Source of the DNA: Mycolicibacterium duvalii
Lineage (GTDB): Bacteria > Actinomycetota > Actinomycetes > Mycobacteriales > Mycobacteriaceae
Assembly (NCBI RefSeq): GCF_010726645.1
Contig: NZ_AP022563.1
Coordinates: 4,154,001 to 4,218,000, forward strand
DNA length: 64,000 nt
Reading direction: 5' to 3'
The notes beneath the pieces are model-generated. The model saw only the letters and a list, made by a program, of their open reading frames with translations. It was not told the origin of the DNA and searched no databases. Below, in pieces: positions 34,082 through 42,327 of the stretch (within the stretch, counting starts at the first letter, position 1; each line of letters begins with the position of its first letter). A program made the position numbers and the translations under genes.

Positions 34082-35667
34082 CGACCCCCGAAGTCGAAGA
34101 TCGCAGTCAGTAGCACGTCGAGCCATACGGGCCAGACCGGGCGGGGCGGGTTGCCCAGCGGCAGGACCACAGCCGTCGCGGTACCCGCCGGAGTCTCGAT
34201 CGGAATCGACTGGCGCGCATCGCCGTAGAGACCGTCGCGGGTCCCGTCGAACAGATCGTTGACCCAGCCCGCGGTGATCGAGGAGGCGGCATAGACGTTG
34301 CGCGGCTGGCTGAACCCTCCGACCACATACTGAGCCAGCTGGAGCAGCGTGTTGCCGCCGGTCATGTAGTCGATGTGCAGACCGCCTTCGAGGCCGACAC
34401 CGGTGAAGCGACCGGGCCGGGCCAGCGTCAGCTTGTCGGCCATGTCACCGCCGCGACTCCAGAAGTAGCGCTGCGAGGAGATCAGGTAGATCGGCCGGTC
34501 GGCGTCGCCGGTGAGCTTGGCCAGTGCGTCGGACACCAACCGGGAACCGCTGGGTTCCACGCCGTCGAGCATCACGATGCCCATCAAGTCGTCGACCGCA
34601 CCGTTGTCGGCCATGAACCCCGCCGCGCTGGTGACCAGCGTGCCCCCAGCCGAATGCCCAACCAGCACGAACTTCGTCGGCAGGGTCAACTCGTACCCCG
34701 CTGCAGCAGTGGCACTTTCGTTCAGCGCAGTGCGATCCCCGACGAACAGCTCGGCGACTGCGCGGTGCATGGTGGAGCCGCCGACCCACGCCGCGTCGGG
34801 GGCGAAGAAGTTCGACGACAACGACGGCGCCACCACGATGCTGTCGGTGCGCTCGGCCAGCTTTGCCGCGGTGTAGCTGTACATCGGACCGCTGGCCAGA
34901 AATCCGTGCTGCAGATAGACCAGGCGAGTGGAGTCGTTCACGGTCTCGGGGAAGTACCAGTCGGCCGCAACGGTCCGGCCCTTGCCGACGGGCAGCTTCA
35001 GCGACCCGGTGCGGACCGTCACCGTGCTCCCGGCAGGCAGTACGGGTGGACCGTCGACCAGATGGACCACGCCGATCAGCAGGTTGACCACGACCGAGCC
35101 GACGACATTGAGCAGCGACGCGGACCGTCGGGGCTCGGTGCGGGCGGTCGTCTGCAGCGTGGCCACCTCGGTGGCGGTGTCGCGCGAGCCCGACTCGGCC
35201 AGAACCGGCGACGGACCGCGCTGCTGTTCCCGGCGCGGCGATCCGGCCTGCCGCCGGTCCGCGGTCGGCAGCATCGCGGGCAGAATCTGATTGTCCGACA
35301 AAGCCTCCGGCAGGTCGGGTAACCGGGCCGGTGCACGGTCGGCGCGCACACCCACTCCGGGGGAGTCCTCGGCCCGCGCCGTGTCGGGTTCTGGCACCTC
35401 GTCGACGACGATCTCCTCGGCGGCATTCCCCTCGCGCTCCTCGTCGCGGGCCACCGCGGGTTCGCGTGCGGCGGTGGCGCTGCGGCGGTGCTCGCGGCGC
35501 GTCGTCCGGTCGCTCTCCCGGGTGCGGGGCTCACCGCGGTCGGCCGAGGTACTCGAAGACGCACTGCCGGGGTCGGCGGCGGCTACGGGCGCCCACCCGG
35601 CCACCAGACCCGACAGCGACGCGGCCAGCATGCCCGCCCCGACGAAGGCCGCCACCCCACGCGCCAT
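33979..35667 (-). CDS. Secreted alpha/beta-hydrolase with charged N-terminal region
   Basis: From ATG 35667 this is about 562 residues. A signal peptide runs over about residues 1-31 (ARGVAAFVGAGMLAASLSGL, then a small-residue cleavage region AAADP). Next come about 170 low-complexity residues rich in Arg, Glu, Ser and Pro, then an alpha/beta-hydrolase domain with VYLQHGFLASGPMYSY and the nucleophile elbow VGHSAGGT (about residue 338). The His in GGLHIDYMTGGN could complete the site. It is likely an exported lipase or esterase of the mycobacterial cell surface. ATG 35691 is an alternative start lacking a ribosome site. Its 3' end overlaps the LysR gene by 103 nt. Confidence 0.8.
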   Translation of the reverse strand: MARGVAAFVGAGMLAASLSGLVAGWAPVAAADPGSASSSTSADRGEPRTRESDRTTRREHRRSATAAREPAVARDEEREGNAAEEIVVDEVPEPDTARAEDSPGVGVRADRAPARLPDLPEALSDNQILPAMLPTADRRQAGSPRREQQRGPSPVLAESGSRDTATEVATLQTTARTEPRRSASLLNVVGSVVVNLLIGVVHLVDGPPVLPAGSTVTVRTGSLKLPVGKGRTVAADWYFPETVNDSTRLVYLQHGFLASGPMYSYTAAKLAERTDSIVVAPSLSSNFFAPDAAWVGGSTMHRAVAELFVGDRTALNESATAAAGYELTLPTKFVLVGHSAGGTLVTSAAGFMADNGAVDDLMGIVMLDGVEPSGSRLVSDALAKLTGDADRPIYLISSQRYFWSRGGDMADKLTLARPGRFTGVGLEGGLHIDYMTGGNTLLQLAQYVVGGFSQPRNVYAASSITAGWVNDLFDGTRDGLYGDARQSIPIETPAGTATAVVLPLGNPPRPVWPVWLDVLLTAIFDFGGRYLFVYEPLRGYDAATAASTSSTRGSEGSALSVA

Positions 35668-35680
35668 CCGAGACCCCCAG

Positions 35681-35712
35681 TAAATAAACATTAGTTTGGA
35701 TTTGTGTATTTA
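35681..35712. promoter_or_regulatory. AT-rich inverted repeat between hydrolase and TetR
   Basis: TAAATAAACA (35681-35690) and TGTGTATTTA (35703-35712) form 10-nt arms with one mismatch, separated by 12 nt. They sit in the divergent hydrolase-TetR gap, a plausible TetR operator. Confidence 0.45.
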
Positions 35713-35807
35713 TAGTCGGAGACGCCGCGGGAACACAAGGGGTGGTTGCGGCATACTTGGGCTCGCCGTATCCCGGATGTGACCGAGCCGTGCGACCGAG
35801 GAGCGCG

Positions 35808-36467
35808 ATGCCTGCCCACCAGACGTCGTCCCCACGGCGACGAGGACGCCCGCCCGGCGGCGGAAACACCGCAGAGCAGGCCAGAACCGTGCTGATGGAC
35901 GCGGCCGAACGATCAATTCTGCAGCGCGGTTTCGCCGCGTCGACGATGGAACTCATCGCTCACGAGGCCGGCTACTCGCGAGCGGCGATGTACCGCCACT
36001 TCCCCAGCCGGCAACGATTGCTCGAGGCGCTGGTGCACCGCAAGACCCGTCGGCACCAGGCCGACATGCTCGCCCGCCTACCGGTCGACGGCACGCTGGC
36101 GGACCTGCTGGTCGAGAGTATGGTCCTCGTCGCGACCGAGTTGATTCACGATCCGCTGTTACAGACCCTGTCGGAGAACACCGACGAGGGCACCGTCGCC
36201 CACCTGGTGGCCAACGATCCGGCTCTGCCCGAACTCGTCGAACAACTCGTTACGGCCTTGCACGACGACGCCGCCGCCGCGCAGCTGCGGGCCGGGATGC
36301 GCCCGGGCGACGTCGGACAGTTCCTGATCACCACCGCGCTGACCATGCTGCTGGGCATCATCCCGGGCAGCGATACGCCCGACACCGCCCGACGTTATCT
36401 TCAGACCTTCGTACTGCCGGCCATCCTGGCCGATCCACCGCCTCCCCGGCCGGTGTTCGAACGCTGA
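35808..36467 (+). CDS. TetR family transcriptional regulator
   Basis: This 219-residue regulator has an Arg-rich N-terminus and a TetR HTH (about residues 25-70; STMELIAHEAGYSRAAMYRHFPSRQRLLEAL). ATG 35808 has GAGGAG upstream; earlier in-frame codons lack one. It is divergent from the secreted hydrolase gene with an AT-rich inverted repeat between, so it probably controls that hydrolase. The ligand is unknown. Confidence 0.82.
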   Translation: MPAHQTSSPRRRGRPPGGGNTAEQARTVLMDAAERSILQRGFAASTMELIAHEAGYSRAAMYRHFPSRQRLLEALVHRKTRRHQADMLARLPVDGTLADLLVESMVLVATELIHDPLLQTLSENTDEGTVAHLVANDPALPELVEQLVTALHDDAAAAQLRAGMRPGDVGQFLITTALTMLLGIIPGSDTPDTARRYLQTFVLPAILADPPPPRPVFER

Positions 36468-36479
36468 AAGCGCAACGGC

Positions 36480-37502
36480 TCAGGCCGACTTGGCGCGCTC
36501 TACGTAGTTCTCGGCAGCGCGCGCGATGGCGTGCTCGGTGGGCGCGGGCTGCCACCCCAGCTCGCGCGTGGCCTTGGCGTGGCTGGCCGGCGAGGTGAAC
36601 TCCAGCAGGAACGCGCTTTGCCGGCTCATCGGAATGTCCTTGCGCAGAAGCGATCCCACGAGCTCGGACACTGCGGCGACACCGCGCACCACCGCCATCG
36701 GGATACCGAAGCGTGGCCGGCGGGCGCCCACCGCGTCGGCGGCGGTGTTGAGCAGCTCGCGATGGGTCATGAAGCGTTCGGAGATGATGTATCGCTCACC
36801 GACCCGGCCGCGCTCGGCGGCGCGCAGCATCCCGTCGGCGGCGTCATCGATGCCGACCACCTCCGACCCCACCCCTCGCACGTAGAACGGCAGCTTGCCC
36901 AGCGCGGCCAGCTGCACGAACATGCCCTGGCGCGGCTGCCAGTCCGGCGGCCCGTACGGATTGGACACGTTGCAGACGACCACCGGCACCCCACGCCCGG
37001 CGGCGTAGGACAGCGCCAGTTCCTCGGCAGCCCGCCGAGACGCGATGTAGTTGCCGGCCCGGTCGGCCCAATTGAACGGGGTGTCCTCGTCGACGGTCGC
37101 GCCGTTCTCGCCGACGGCGATGGTGCCGATCGTGCTGAGGAACACGAAGCGGCGCAGGTTCGCCTCGGCCGCGGCGTCGAGCACCCGGCGCAGACCCTCG
37201 ACGTTGGTGGCGAACAACGGCGCCGGGTCGCGCAGTTCGGCACGGGTGTCGACGATGCAGTAGTACACCACGTCCCGGTCGGCCATCGCCGCTGCGACCG
37301 TGGCGGTGTCGAACGGGTCACCGTAACAGCGCTCGACGGCCAGACCGTCGATTCCCTTGGTGGAGCTCGACTTCCGCAACAACACCCGGACGTCTGCGCC
37401 GCCGGCGACCAGGTGGCGGGTCACACACGCACCGACATTGCCGCTGGCGCCCAGCACCAGTGCGCGCTGTCCCGACACCGCCACGTCATTGTCACCGGCC
37501 AT
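36480..37502 (-). CDS. NAD-dependent epimerase/dehydratase-like protein with YxxxR
   Basis: This 340-residue extended SDR has the NAD motif VLGASGNVGACV, a serine/threonine motif FLSTIGT and an active-site segment NYIASRRAAEELALSY. The family catalytic pair is Tyr-x-x-x-Lys, but here position +4 is Arg (codons TCT CGG CGG). The enzyme may be altered, inactive or simply a tolerant variant. It is convergent with the TetR gene, 12 nt apart. The substrate is unknown; 3-beta-HSD-like and nucleoside-sugar roles are both possible. Confidence 0.78.
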   Translation of the reverse strand: MAGDNDVAVSGQRALVLGASGNVGACVTRHLVAGGADVRVLLRKSSSTKGIDGLAVERCYGDPFDTATVAAAMADRDVVYYCIVDTRAELRDPAPLFATNVEGLRRVLDAAAEANLRRFVFLSTIGTIAVGENGATVDEDTPFNWADRAGNYIASRRAAEELALSYAAGRGVPVVVCNVSNPYGPPDWQPRQGMFVQLAALGKLPFYVRGVGSEVVGIDDAADGMLRAAERGRVGERYIISERFMTHRELLNTAADAVGARRPRFGIPMAVVRGVAAVSELVGSLLRKDIPMSRQSAFLLEFTSPASHAKATRELGWQPAPTEHAIARAAENYVERAKSA

Positions 37503-37512
37503 GACGACGCAT

Positions 37513-37531
37513 GGTAACGGAGATCGCTACC
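37513..37531. promoter_or_regulatory. Imperfect palindrome upstream of the epimerase gene
   Basis: GGTAACG-GAGAT-CGCTACC has 7-nt arms with one mismatch, beginning 11 nt upstream of the epimerase start on the minus strand. It may be an operator. No binding protein can be assigned. Confidence 0.35.
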
Positions 37532-37546
37532 GTAACGCCGACAGTT

Positions 37547-38350
37547 CTAACGGACCAACTGGTCGAGTTCGGCCGCCGCGCCCGACTCGGTGTCGTAGAC
37601 CCGCACGATCGCGCGGTCCCCCGGCTTGAGGAACGTCGACTCCCCCACCTCGGTGTAACGGGTGGCGCCGATGCCGATCAGCACGTTCTTCGGATGGCCG
37701 CTGGCCACCATCAGGGCCCCGACGTCCTCGAGGGGGGTGTCCGGGGAGCCCTTCTGGTTGGCGAGGCGCTCGACGATCCAGTCCAGCAGCACCTCGCCGT
37801 AGTACGAGTAACCGATCAACGGGCTGTCCACGCCGTATTCGTAGTCTTTGCCGTCGCTGTGCAGGTGGCAGACCAACCGCATCGTCGCGGTCGGGCCGTC
37901 CGGGGTGAGATCACCGATGTCGAAGAAGTTCGCCGACACTCCCTTCGACGACGGGCCCCAGTTCTTCTTGTAGCTGATCTTGGGCGCCCCCGGCCGACGG
38001 ATCGAGCAGTCGTTGAAGGCTCCCACCGCGAACGGCTTCAGCGTGACCACGGTGTCGCCCTCCCAGACCACCTCGCAGGCCAGCCCGACCTCGGGCTCGA
38101 TCTGCAGGTTCAGCGGCCCCGAGTCCTGCGTCGGCGGCAGCACGATCGCGTCGTTGGACAACGGGAACTCACCGAGAAAGGTGTCCGAACCGGGCGCATA
38201 CCAGGGGAAGATCCCTTTGGGCGCTTCGCCCTGACTGGTCACGTTGACGAAGTCCGCAGCCTCGCCGGCCTGCTCGAGGTGTCCGGCGAAGTTGCCGGCC
38301 ACGCCGAACCCGAACCAGCCGGTCATCTCGCTGAGCGCGATCTCGATCAC
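37547..38350 (-). CDS. Fumarylacetoacetase-like protein of unknown function (probably DUF5718)
   Basis: This roughly 267-residue cytoplasmic protein resembles the fumarylacetoacetate-hydrolase fold in its PEVGLACEV segment and C-terminal GIGATRYTEVGESTFLKPGD. I believe it matches the DUF5718 family, with moderate certainty. GTG 38350 is chosen because TACGCT lies 8 nt upstream, like other leaderless starts here; ATG within MTGWFGFG is an alternative. The next leftward gene is the epimerase at 37502. No pathway link is visible. Confidence 0.65.
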   Translation of the reverse strand: MIEIALSEMTGWFGFGVAGNFAGHLEQAGEAADFVNVTSQGEAPKGIFPWYAPGSDTFLGEFPLSNDAIVLPPTQDSGPLNLQIEPEVGLACEVVWEGDTVVTLKPFAVGAFNDCSIRRPGAPKISYKKNWGPSSKGVSANFFDIGDLTPDGPTATMRLVCHLHSDGKDYEYGVDSPLIGYSYYGEVLLDWIVERLANQKGSPDTPLEDVGALMVASGHPKNVLIGIGATRYTEVGESTFLKPGDRAIVRVYDTESGAAAELDQLVR

Positions 38351-38379
38351 GGTGGGCCAGCGTAGTCGCTGTGCTGTGG

Positions 38380-39333
38380 TCAGCTCGCCAGGGTGTGGAC
38401 CGGGTCGACACCGAACTGGCGGCGGTAGTACACCTCGAACGACGCGACCGCGCCGAACCCCCACCGCGCCGCAACCTCGCCGACGGTGGTGCTCGCCGGG
38501 TCCTCGCAGACCAGTTCGCGGTGGGCGTGGTGCACCCGGACCCGCCGCAGGTATTCGACCGGGGTTATGCCGATCTGCTCGACGAACATCGCGTGCACGG
38601 CGGCATGCGTGACCCGCACGGCGGCCGCCACGTCGGCCACGGAGATGTCGGTGTCGGCGTGATCGTCGATGAACGCGGTCGCCCGATCCAGCAGCTTGCG
38701 GCCTGCGTCGCGCCCCGCCCCGGCGGGGCCGGTGGTCGCGGTGTTCGGAAACGCCGCCAGCACACAGCCCGCGACGTAGCGCGCCAGAGGACCGGTGACC
38801 AGCGGCTCGTCCACGGCGTGCGGGTTCGATCCCACGCCGATACGCAGGTGCGACAACGCGTCGGCCACGTGTCGATTGGCCTCGGCCGAGACCGGCGACA
38901 TCGACAGCAGCGCGACCGGTTCCCCGTCGTCGGTCGGCCCGGCCACCGCGGCCAGCAGGGAACGGTCGATCATGACGACGTCGTAGCGCGCCCGGTCGAT
39001 GTGGCCGAAGATGCGCTGGCCGACCCGGCCGCCGAACGCAACGACCGAGCCCGCACCGTGCAGTTCGAGGTCGCGGCCCAGCAGGTTGCCGCCCAACAGG
39101 CCGGACCGCACCCGGCAGATCAGCACCGCATCGGTCGGGTCCATGTCGGTCGTCAGCCGGTAGGTGAACTCCGCGTCATCGAGCGTCAACGGCCCGATCC
39201 GGTTGCGAAAGACCCGGGTGCGCGATGCGGCGGTCTCGGGCACCTTCATCAGGCGCATCCTGGAGTAGAAAGCGCTCAACGCCTGTTCGGCTTCGCCGAC
39301 GTCGTCGGCGTCGACCAGGACCGTCTCGGCCAC
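38380..39333 (-). CDS. AraC-family transcriptional regulator
   Basis: This 317-residue regulator starts at GTG 39333 with GGAGGAA just upstream. It has an N-terminal cupin-like or AraC-binding-like region and a C-terminal AraC double-HTH domain (about residues 215-317) including ISVADVAAAVRVTHAAVHAM, GITPVEYLRRVRVHHAHREL and VGEVAARWGFGAVASFEVYY. It belongs to the group containing an EutR/AraC-binding-like domain common in mycobacteria. The adjacent target is uncertain: either the DUF5718-like gene downstream or dispersed loci. Confidence 0.8.
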   Translation of the reverse strand: MAETVLVDADDVGEAEQALSAFYSRMRLMKVPETAASRTRVFRNRIGPLTLDDAEFTYRLTTDMDPTDAVLICRVRSGLLGGNLLGRDLELHGAGSVVAFGGRVGQRIFGHIDRARYDVVMIDRSLLAAVAGPTDDGEPVALLSMSPVSAEANRHVADALSHLRIGVGSNPHAVDEPLVTGPLARYVAGCVLAAFPNTATTGPAGAGRDAGRKLLDRATAFIDDHADTDISVADVAAAVRVTHAAVHAMFVEQIGITPVEYLRRVRVHHAHRELVCEDPASTTVGEVAARWGFGAVASFEVYYRRQFGVDPVHTLAS

Positions 39334-39511
39334 ACTTCCTCCCGCCTTCGCTCGCGGCCCGCTGTTCACAACGTTCGTGAACCCTCGATTATGCGCCGGT
39401 CGGCAAATCGTCACCGCCGCCCGCGCCCACCGGCGGTCTGCGGGCCGCCCGAGGAAAACGACCCGATGCACGCGCACAACAGCAAAGTTCTGCGGGCGGT
39501 CTTGTATACCT

Positions 39512-39787
39512 ATGGGTGTGGACGACAACACCGAGGGCGGCGACGCCGCCGACCCGGACCGCGCACCGGCTGCAGAATTCGCCCTTGACCAGCGCGTCCG
39601 GGTCCGTCCGGACACGCCGGACGAGAAGCGGGGGGTCATCGTCGAAGACTTCGGCGCCGACGCCGGATATGCCGTCGATGTCGGCGAGACCCGCATCGTC
39701 GACCCGAGCCGGCGGTGGGCGGTCGCCCTCGACGACGGCGGATTGGAGTTCGTCGACACCGACGACCTGGTGGCCGACACCGACTGA
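39512..39787 (+). CDS. Small acidic hypothetical protein
   Basis: This protein of about 91 residues is strongly acidic (many Asp and Glu). It contains a beta-rich core around ALDQRVRVRPDTPDEKRGVI and WAVALDDGGLEFVDTDDL that resembles a small SH3/KOW-like barrel. ATG 39512 or GTG 39518 could be the start; TATACC at 39505-39510 would place transcription at the GTG. There is no signal peptide. Function unknown; weak resemblance only. Confidence 0.65.
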   Translation: MGVDDNTEGGDAADPDRAPAAEFALDQRVRVRPDTPDEKRGVIVEDFGADAGYAVDVGETRIVDPSRRWAVALDDGGLEFVDTDDLVADTD

Positions 39788-39812
39788 CTTCCGATGCCAC
39801 TGGCTGCGGAAC

Positions 39813-39818
39813 TAGGGT
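39813..39818 (+). promoter_or_regulatory. -10 element for leaderless SDR gene
   Basis: TAGGGT lies 6 nt before ATG 39825, with no Shine-Dalgarno. Confidence 0.45.
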
Positions 39819-39824
39819 GAGTCC

Positions 39825-40664
39825 ATGGGTACCTACGCCGTCACCGGCGCAGCATCGGGTATGGGCGCGGCGACGGTGCAGCGGCTGCGCGCCGCCGGGC
39901 ACCGGGTGATCACCGTCGATGTCAAGGACGCGGACGTCGTCGCGGACCTGTCCACGGAAGCCGGTCGGCGAGAGGCGTCACTGCGGGTGCTCACCACCGC
40001 CGAGGGCCGCCTCGACGGCGCGGTCCTCGCGGCCGGCATCGGCCCCAACCGCGGGCCCGACGTCGGGCGCATCGCCGAGGTGAACTACCTGGGCGCCGTC
40101 GAGTTACTGGCGCGGTGGCAACCTGCGCTGGCCGCGACGGAGCACGCCAAAGTGGTGGTGATCTCCAGCAATTCCACCACCACGACCCCGCTGGTGCCGC
40201 AGCGAGCGGTGCGCGCGCTGCTCGCCGGCGACGTCGCGCGCGCGACCCGGGCGGTGCGCCTGTACGGCCCGGCCCGGCCGGCGATGATTTACGCGGCATC
40301 GAAGATCGCGCTGACGCGGTGGGTGCGTCGCCACGCCGTGCAGGCGGACTGGGCCGGAGCCGGCATCCGGCTCAACGCGCTGGCGCCCGGGGCGATCCTG
40401 ACCCCGCTGCTGGAGCAGCAGCTGGCCGATCCGCAGCAGAGCAAGGCGGTGCGACGCTTCCCGATTCCTGTCGGCGGCTTCGGCGATCCGGGCCACCTCG
40501 CCGACTGGGTGTGCTTCATGCTTTCCGATTCGGCGGAGTTCCTCTGCGGGAGTCTGATTTTCGTCGACGGCGGCACCGACGCGCATTTCCGTCCCGATGA
40601 CTGGCCCAAGCCGGTACCGCTGCGGCAGTTGGTGCGGTATGCGCGTCGGTTCCGCAACTCCTGA
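39825..40664 (+). CDS. SDR family oxidoreductase
   Basis: This 279-residue classical-type SDR has VTGAASGMGAATV at the N-terminus, LAAGIGPNRGP, SSNSTTTTPLVP and the active-site YAASK. A roughly 20-residue insertion lies between the catalytic Ser and Tyr. LAPGAILTPLLEQ and IFVDGGTDAHFRP close the domain. It resembles mycobacterial hydroxysteroid-dehydrogenase-like SDRs, but the substrate is not assignable. A TetR gene follows after 21 nt on the same strand and may be cotranscribed. Confidence 0.85.
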   Translation: MGTYAVTGAASGMGAATVQRLRAAGHRVITVDVKDADVVADLSTEAGRREASLRVLTTAEGRLDGAVLAAGIGPNRGPDVGRIAEVNYLGAVELLARWQPALAATEHAKVVVISSNSTTTTPLVPQRAVRALLAGDVARATRAVRLYGPARPAMIYAASKIALTRWVRRHAVQADWAGAGIRLNALAPGAILTPLLEQQLADPQQSKAVRRFPIPVGGFGDPGHLADWVCFMLSDSAEFLCGSLIFVDGGTDAHFRPDDWPKPVPLRQLVRYARRFRNS

Positions 40665-40685
40665 CGTCATCCCGGGCGGGGCGCG

Positions 40686-41264
40686 ATGAACCTTCAACGG
40701 GCCGCCGGACGGCCCCGCGACGCATCGATCGACGAGCGGGTGCTGGCGGTGACGCGCGAGTTGCTGCTCGACGTCGGCTGGGACGAATTGAGTGTGCGGT
40801 TGGTGGCCACCCGGGCCGGCGTGGGACGGGCGAGCCTGGGTCGTCGCTGGAATTCCAAGGCCGAGTTGGTGTTACACGCGATCCTGGGCGAAACACCGGA
40901 TCTGGCCCCGTTTTCGGGCACCGACCTGTACGGATGGGTCGAGTGGCTGGTGCGGGGCAGCCACGAGCTGTTCGCCCGTCCGGATGTGCGCGCCGCGGTG
41001 CCGGGACTGCTGGTGGCGTTGCGCGAGAACGCACAGCTGCGCAGCACGCTGTGGGCCACGTTCAGCGGGCCGGCGATCGACCTCTACGTCGCCCACGTCG
41101 ACGCGCAGACCGAGGCGCAGCGCCGGCGGGCCGAACTCGACGCCAGGGCGCTGCTGGCGATGGCGGCCGGGGCGGCGCTGTTCACCGCGACGGTCGCCGA
41201 CGAGGCCGACGCCGAGGCGTTACGCGCGCGGATCGCCCAGCTGCTGACCGCCGCGGTGGGCTGA
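40686..41264 (+). CDS. TetR family transcriptional regulator
   Basis: This 192-residue regulator has an N-terminal HTH (about residues 15-60; LSVRLVATRAGVGRASLGRRWNSKAELVLHAI). The recognition helix reads GRASLGRRW rather than the usual TxYxxF, a variant seen in some mycobacterial TetRs. It follows the SDR gene by 21 nt and converges with an epimerase gene, overlapping its 3' end by 45 nt. The likely target is the SDR gene. Confidence 0.8.
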   Translation: MNLQRAAGRPRDASIDERVLAVTRELLLDVGWDELSVRLVATRAGVGRASLGRRWNSKAELVLHAILGETPDLAPFSGTDLYGWVEWLVRGSHELFARPDVRAAVPGLLVALRENAQLRSTLWATFSGPAIDLYVAHVDAQTEAQRRRAELDARALLAMAAGAALFTATVADEADAEALRARIAQLLTAAVG

Positions 41265-42236
41265 CTGGTAGCGCACCGATTCGGCGATCGTCTCGCGCGG
41301 ATCGCGCCAGGTCACGCCCAGGTCGGTGGTGGTGACGCGGTCGTCGGTGGGGGTCGCCGAGGTCAGCAGCCACGCGGCCTCGTAGCTCAGGCCGTCGGTC
41401 AGCGGCAGGAACCGGCCCGCGGCGTCGGCGAAGCGCCCGAAGGTGCGCAGCGTTGCCGGTGACAACCGCACCCGGCGTACGCGACGGCCCAGCCCGGCCT
41501 CCAGCGCGTCGATCATCTCGTCGAACGTCAGCAGGTGCCCGCCGCAGACGTACCGGTGCGGACCGCGACCGGGTCGCATCAGGCGCTCGTGCACCTCGGC
41601 GACGTCGCGCACGTCGACCATCTGCATGCCGCCGCGCACGCTCGGCGCGACGCCCGCCCGCAGGATCGGCGCCCAGCCGCGTTCCGTGACGCCGGCCTCG
41701 GTGTGGAACGGCGGTCCGACCACGCTCGACGGGTAGGTCACCACGACCGGGGCACCGGCCGCCTGCAGCCGCCGGGCCACCCGGTCGGCGTAGCCCTTGG
41801 TCCTGCCGTACGCGCTGCGACCGGCCGCGGTCGGGGTGTCGGCGGAGATGACGCCGTCCGGCGGCGGGAACAGGGCGCTGTAGCTGCTCACCGACACCAC
41901 CGGGTCCAGCCCGGCCTCCACCGCGCGGGTCAGCACCGTCTCGGTGGCGTGGGCGTTGATCTCCCACATCAGCGCCGCCTGCCGCTCGCTGGTACCCACG
42001 ACGCCGGCGGCATGCAGCACCGCGTCGACGTCGCGCAGCAGTTCGGTGATCGTCTCCTCGGCGCGCACGTCCCCGGCCAGGACGTCCACCTGCCCCAGCG
42101 CGCTCAACTCGGTGACCACGCGGCTGCCTACCTCGTGCGGCAAGGTCAACAGCTTGACCTGGTGTCCGGCCGCGAGCAGCGCGCGCACGCTGTGCGCGCC
42201 CAGATATCCCGTGCCTCCCGTAACGGCGATGCGCAC
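41220..42236 (-). CDS. NAD-dependent epimerase/dehydratase
   Basis: This 338-residue extended SDR has VTGGTGYLGAHSVRALL (NAD site), LHAAGVVGTSERQA, SVSSYSAL and the intact active site YGRTK. The C-terminal substrate domain contains FDEMIDALEAGLGRRVRRV. GTG 42236 has GGAGG 9 nt upstream. It is probably a dihydroflavonol-reductase-like or hydroxysteroid-type enzyme; the substrate is unknown. The 3' end overlaps the TetR gene by 45 nt on the opposite strand. Confidence 0.83.
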   Translation of the reverse strand: MRIAVTGGTGYLGAHSVRALLAAGHQVKLLTLPHEVGSRVVTELSALGQVDVLAGDVRAEETITELLRDVDAVLHAAGVVGTSERQAALMWEINAHATETVLTRAVEAGLDPVVSVSSYSALFPPPDGVISADTPTAAGRSAYGRTKGYADRVARRLQAAGAPVVVTYPSSVVGPPFHTEAGVTERGWAPILRAGVAPSVRGGMQMVDVRDVAEVHERLMRPGRGPHRYVCGGHLLTFDEMIDALEAGLGRRVRRVRLSPATLRTFGRFADAAGRFLPLTDGLSYEAAWLLTSATPTDDRVTTTDLGVTWRDPRETIAESVRYQSAHRGGQQLGDPRA

Positions 42237-42314
42237 CAGCGTGGCCTCCTTCTCCTCCGGGCGGTCAGATTACGAGGCCAATGGCATCGGAACAAGTCGG
42301 GCCGGCCACGGTGG

Positions 42315-42320
42315 TTAAGT
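42315..42320 (+). promoter_or_regulatory. -10 element for leaderless helicase gene
   Basis: TTAAGT lies 7 nt before ATG 42328. This favours that ATG over the in-frame GTG at 42319. Confidence 0.4.
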
Positions 42321-42327
42321 GGGCCCG

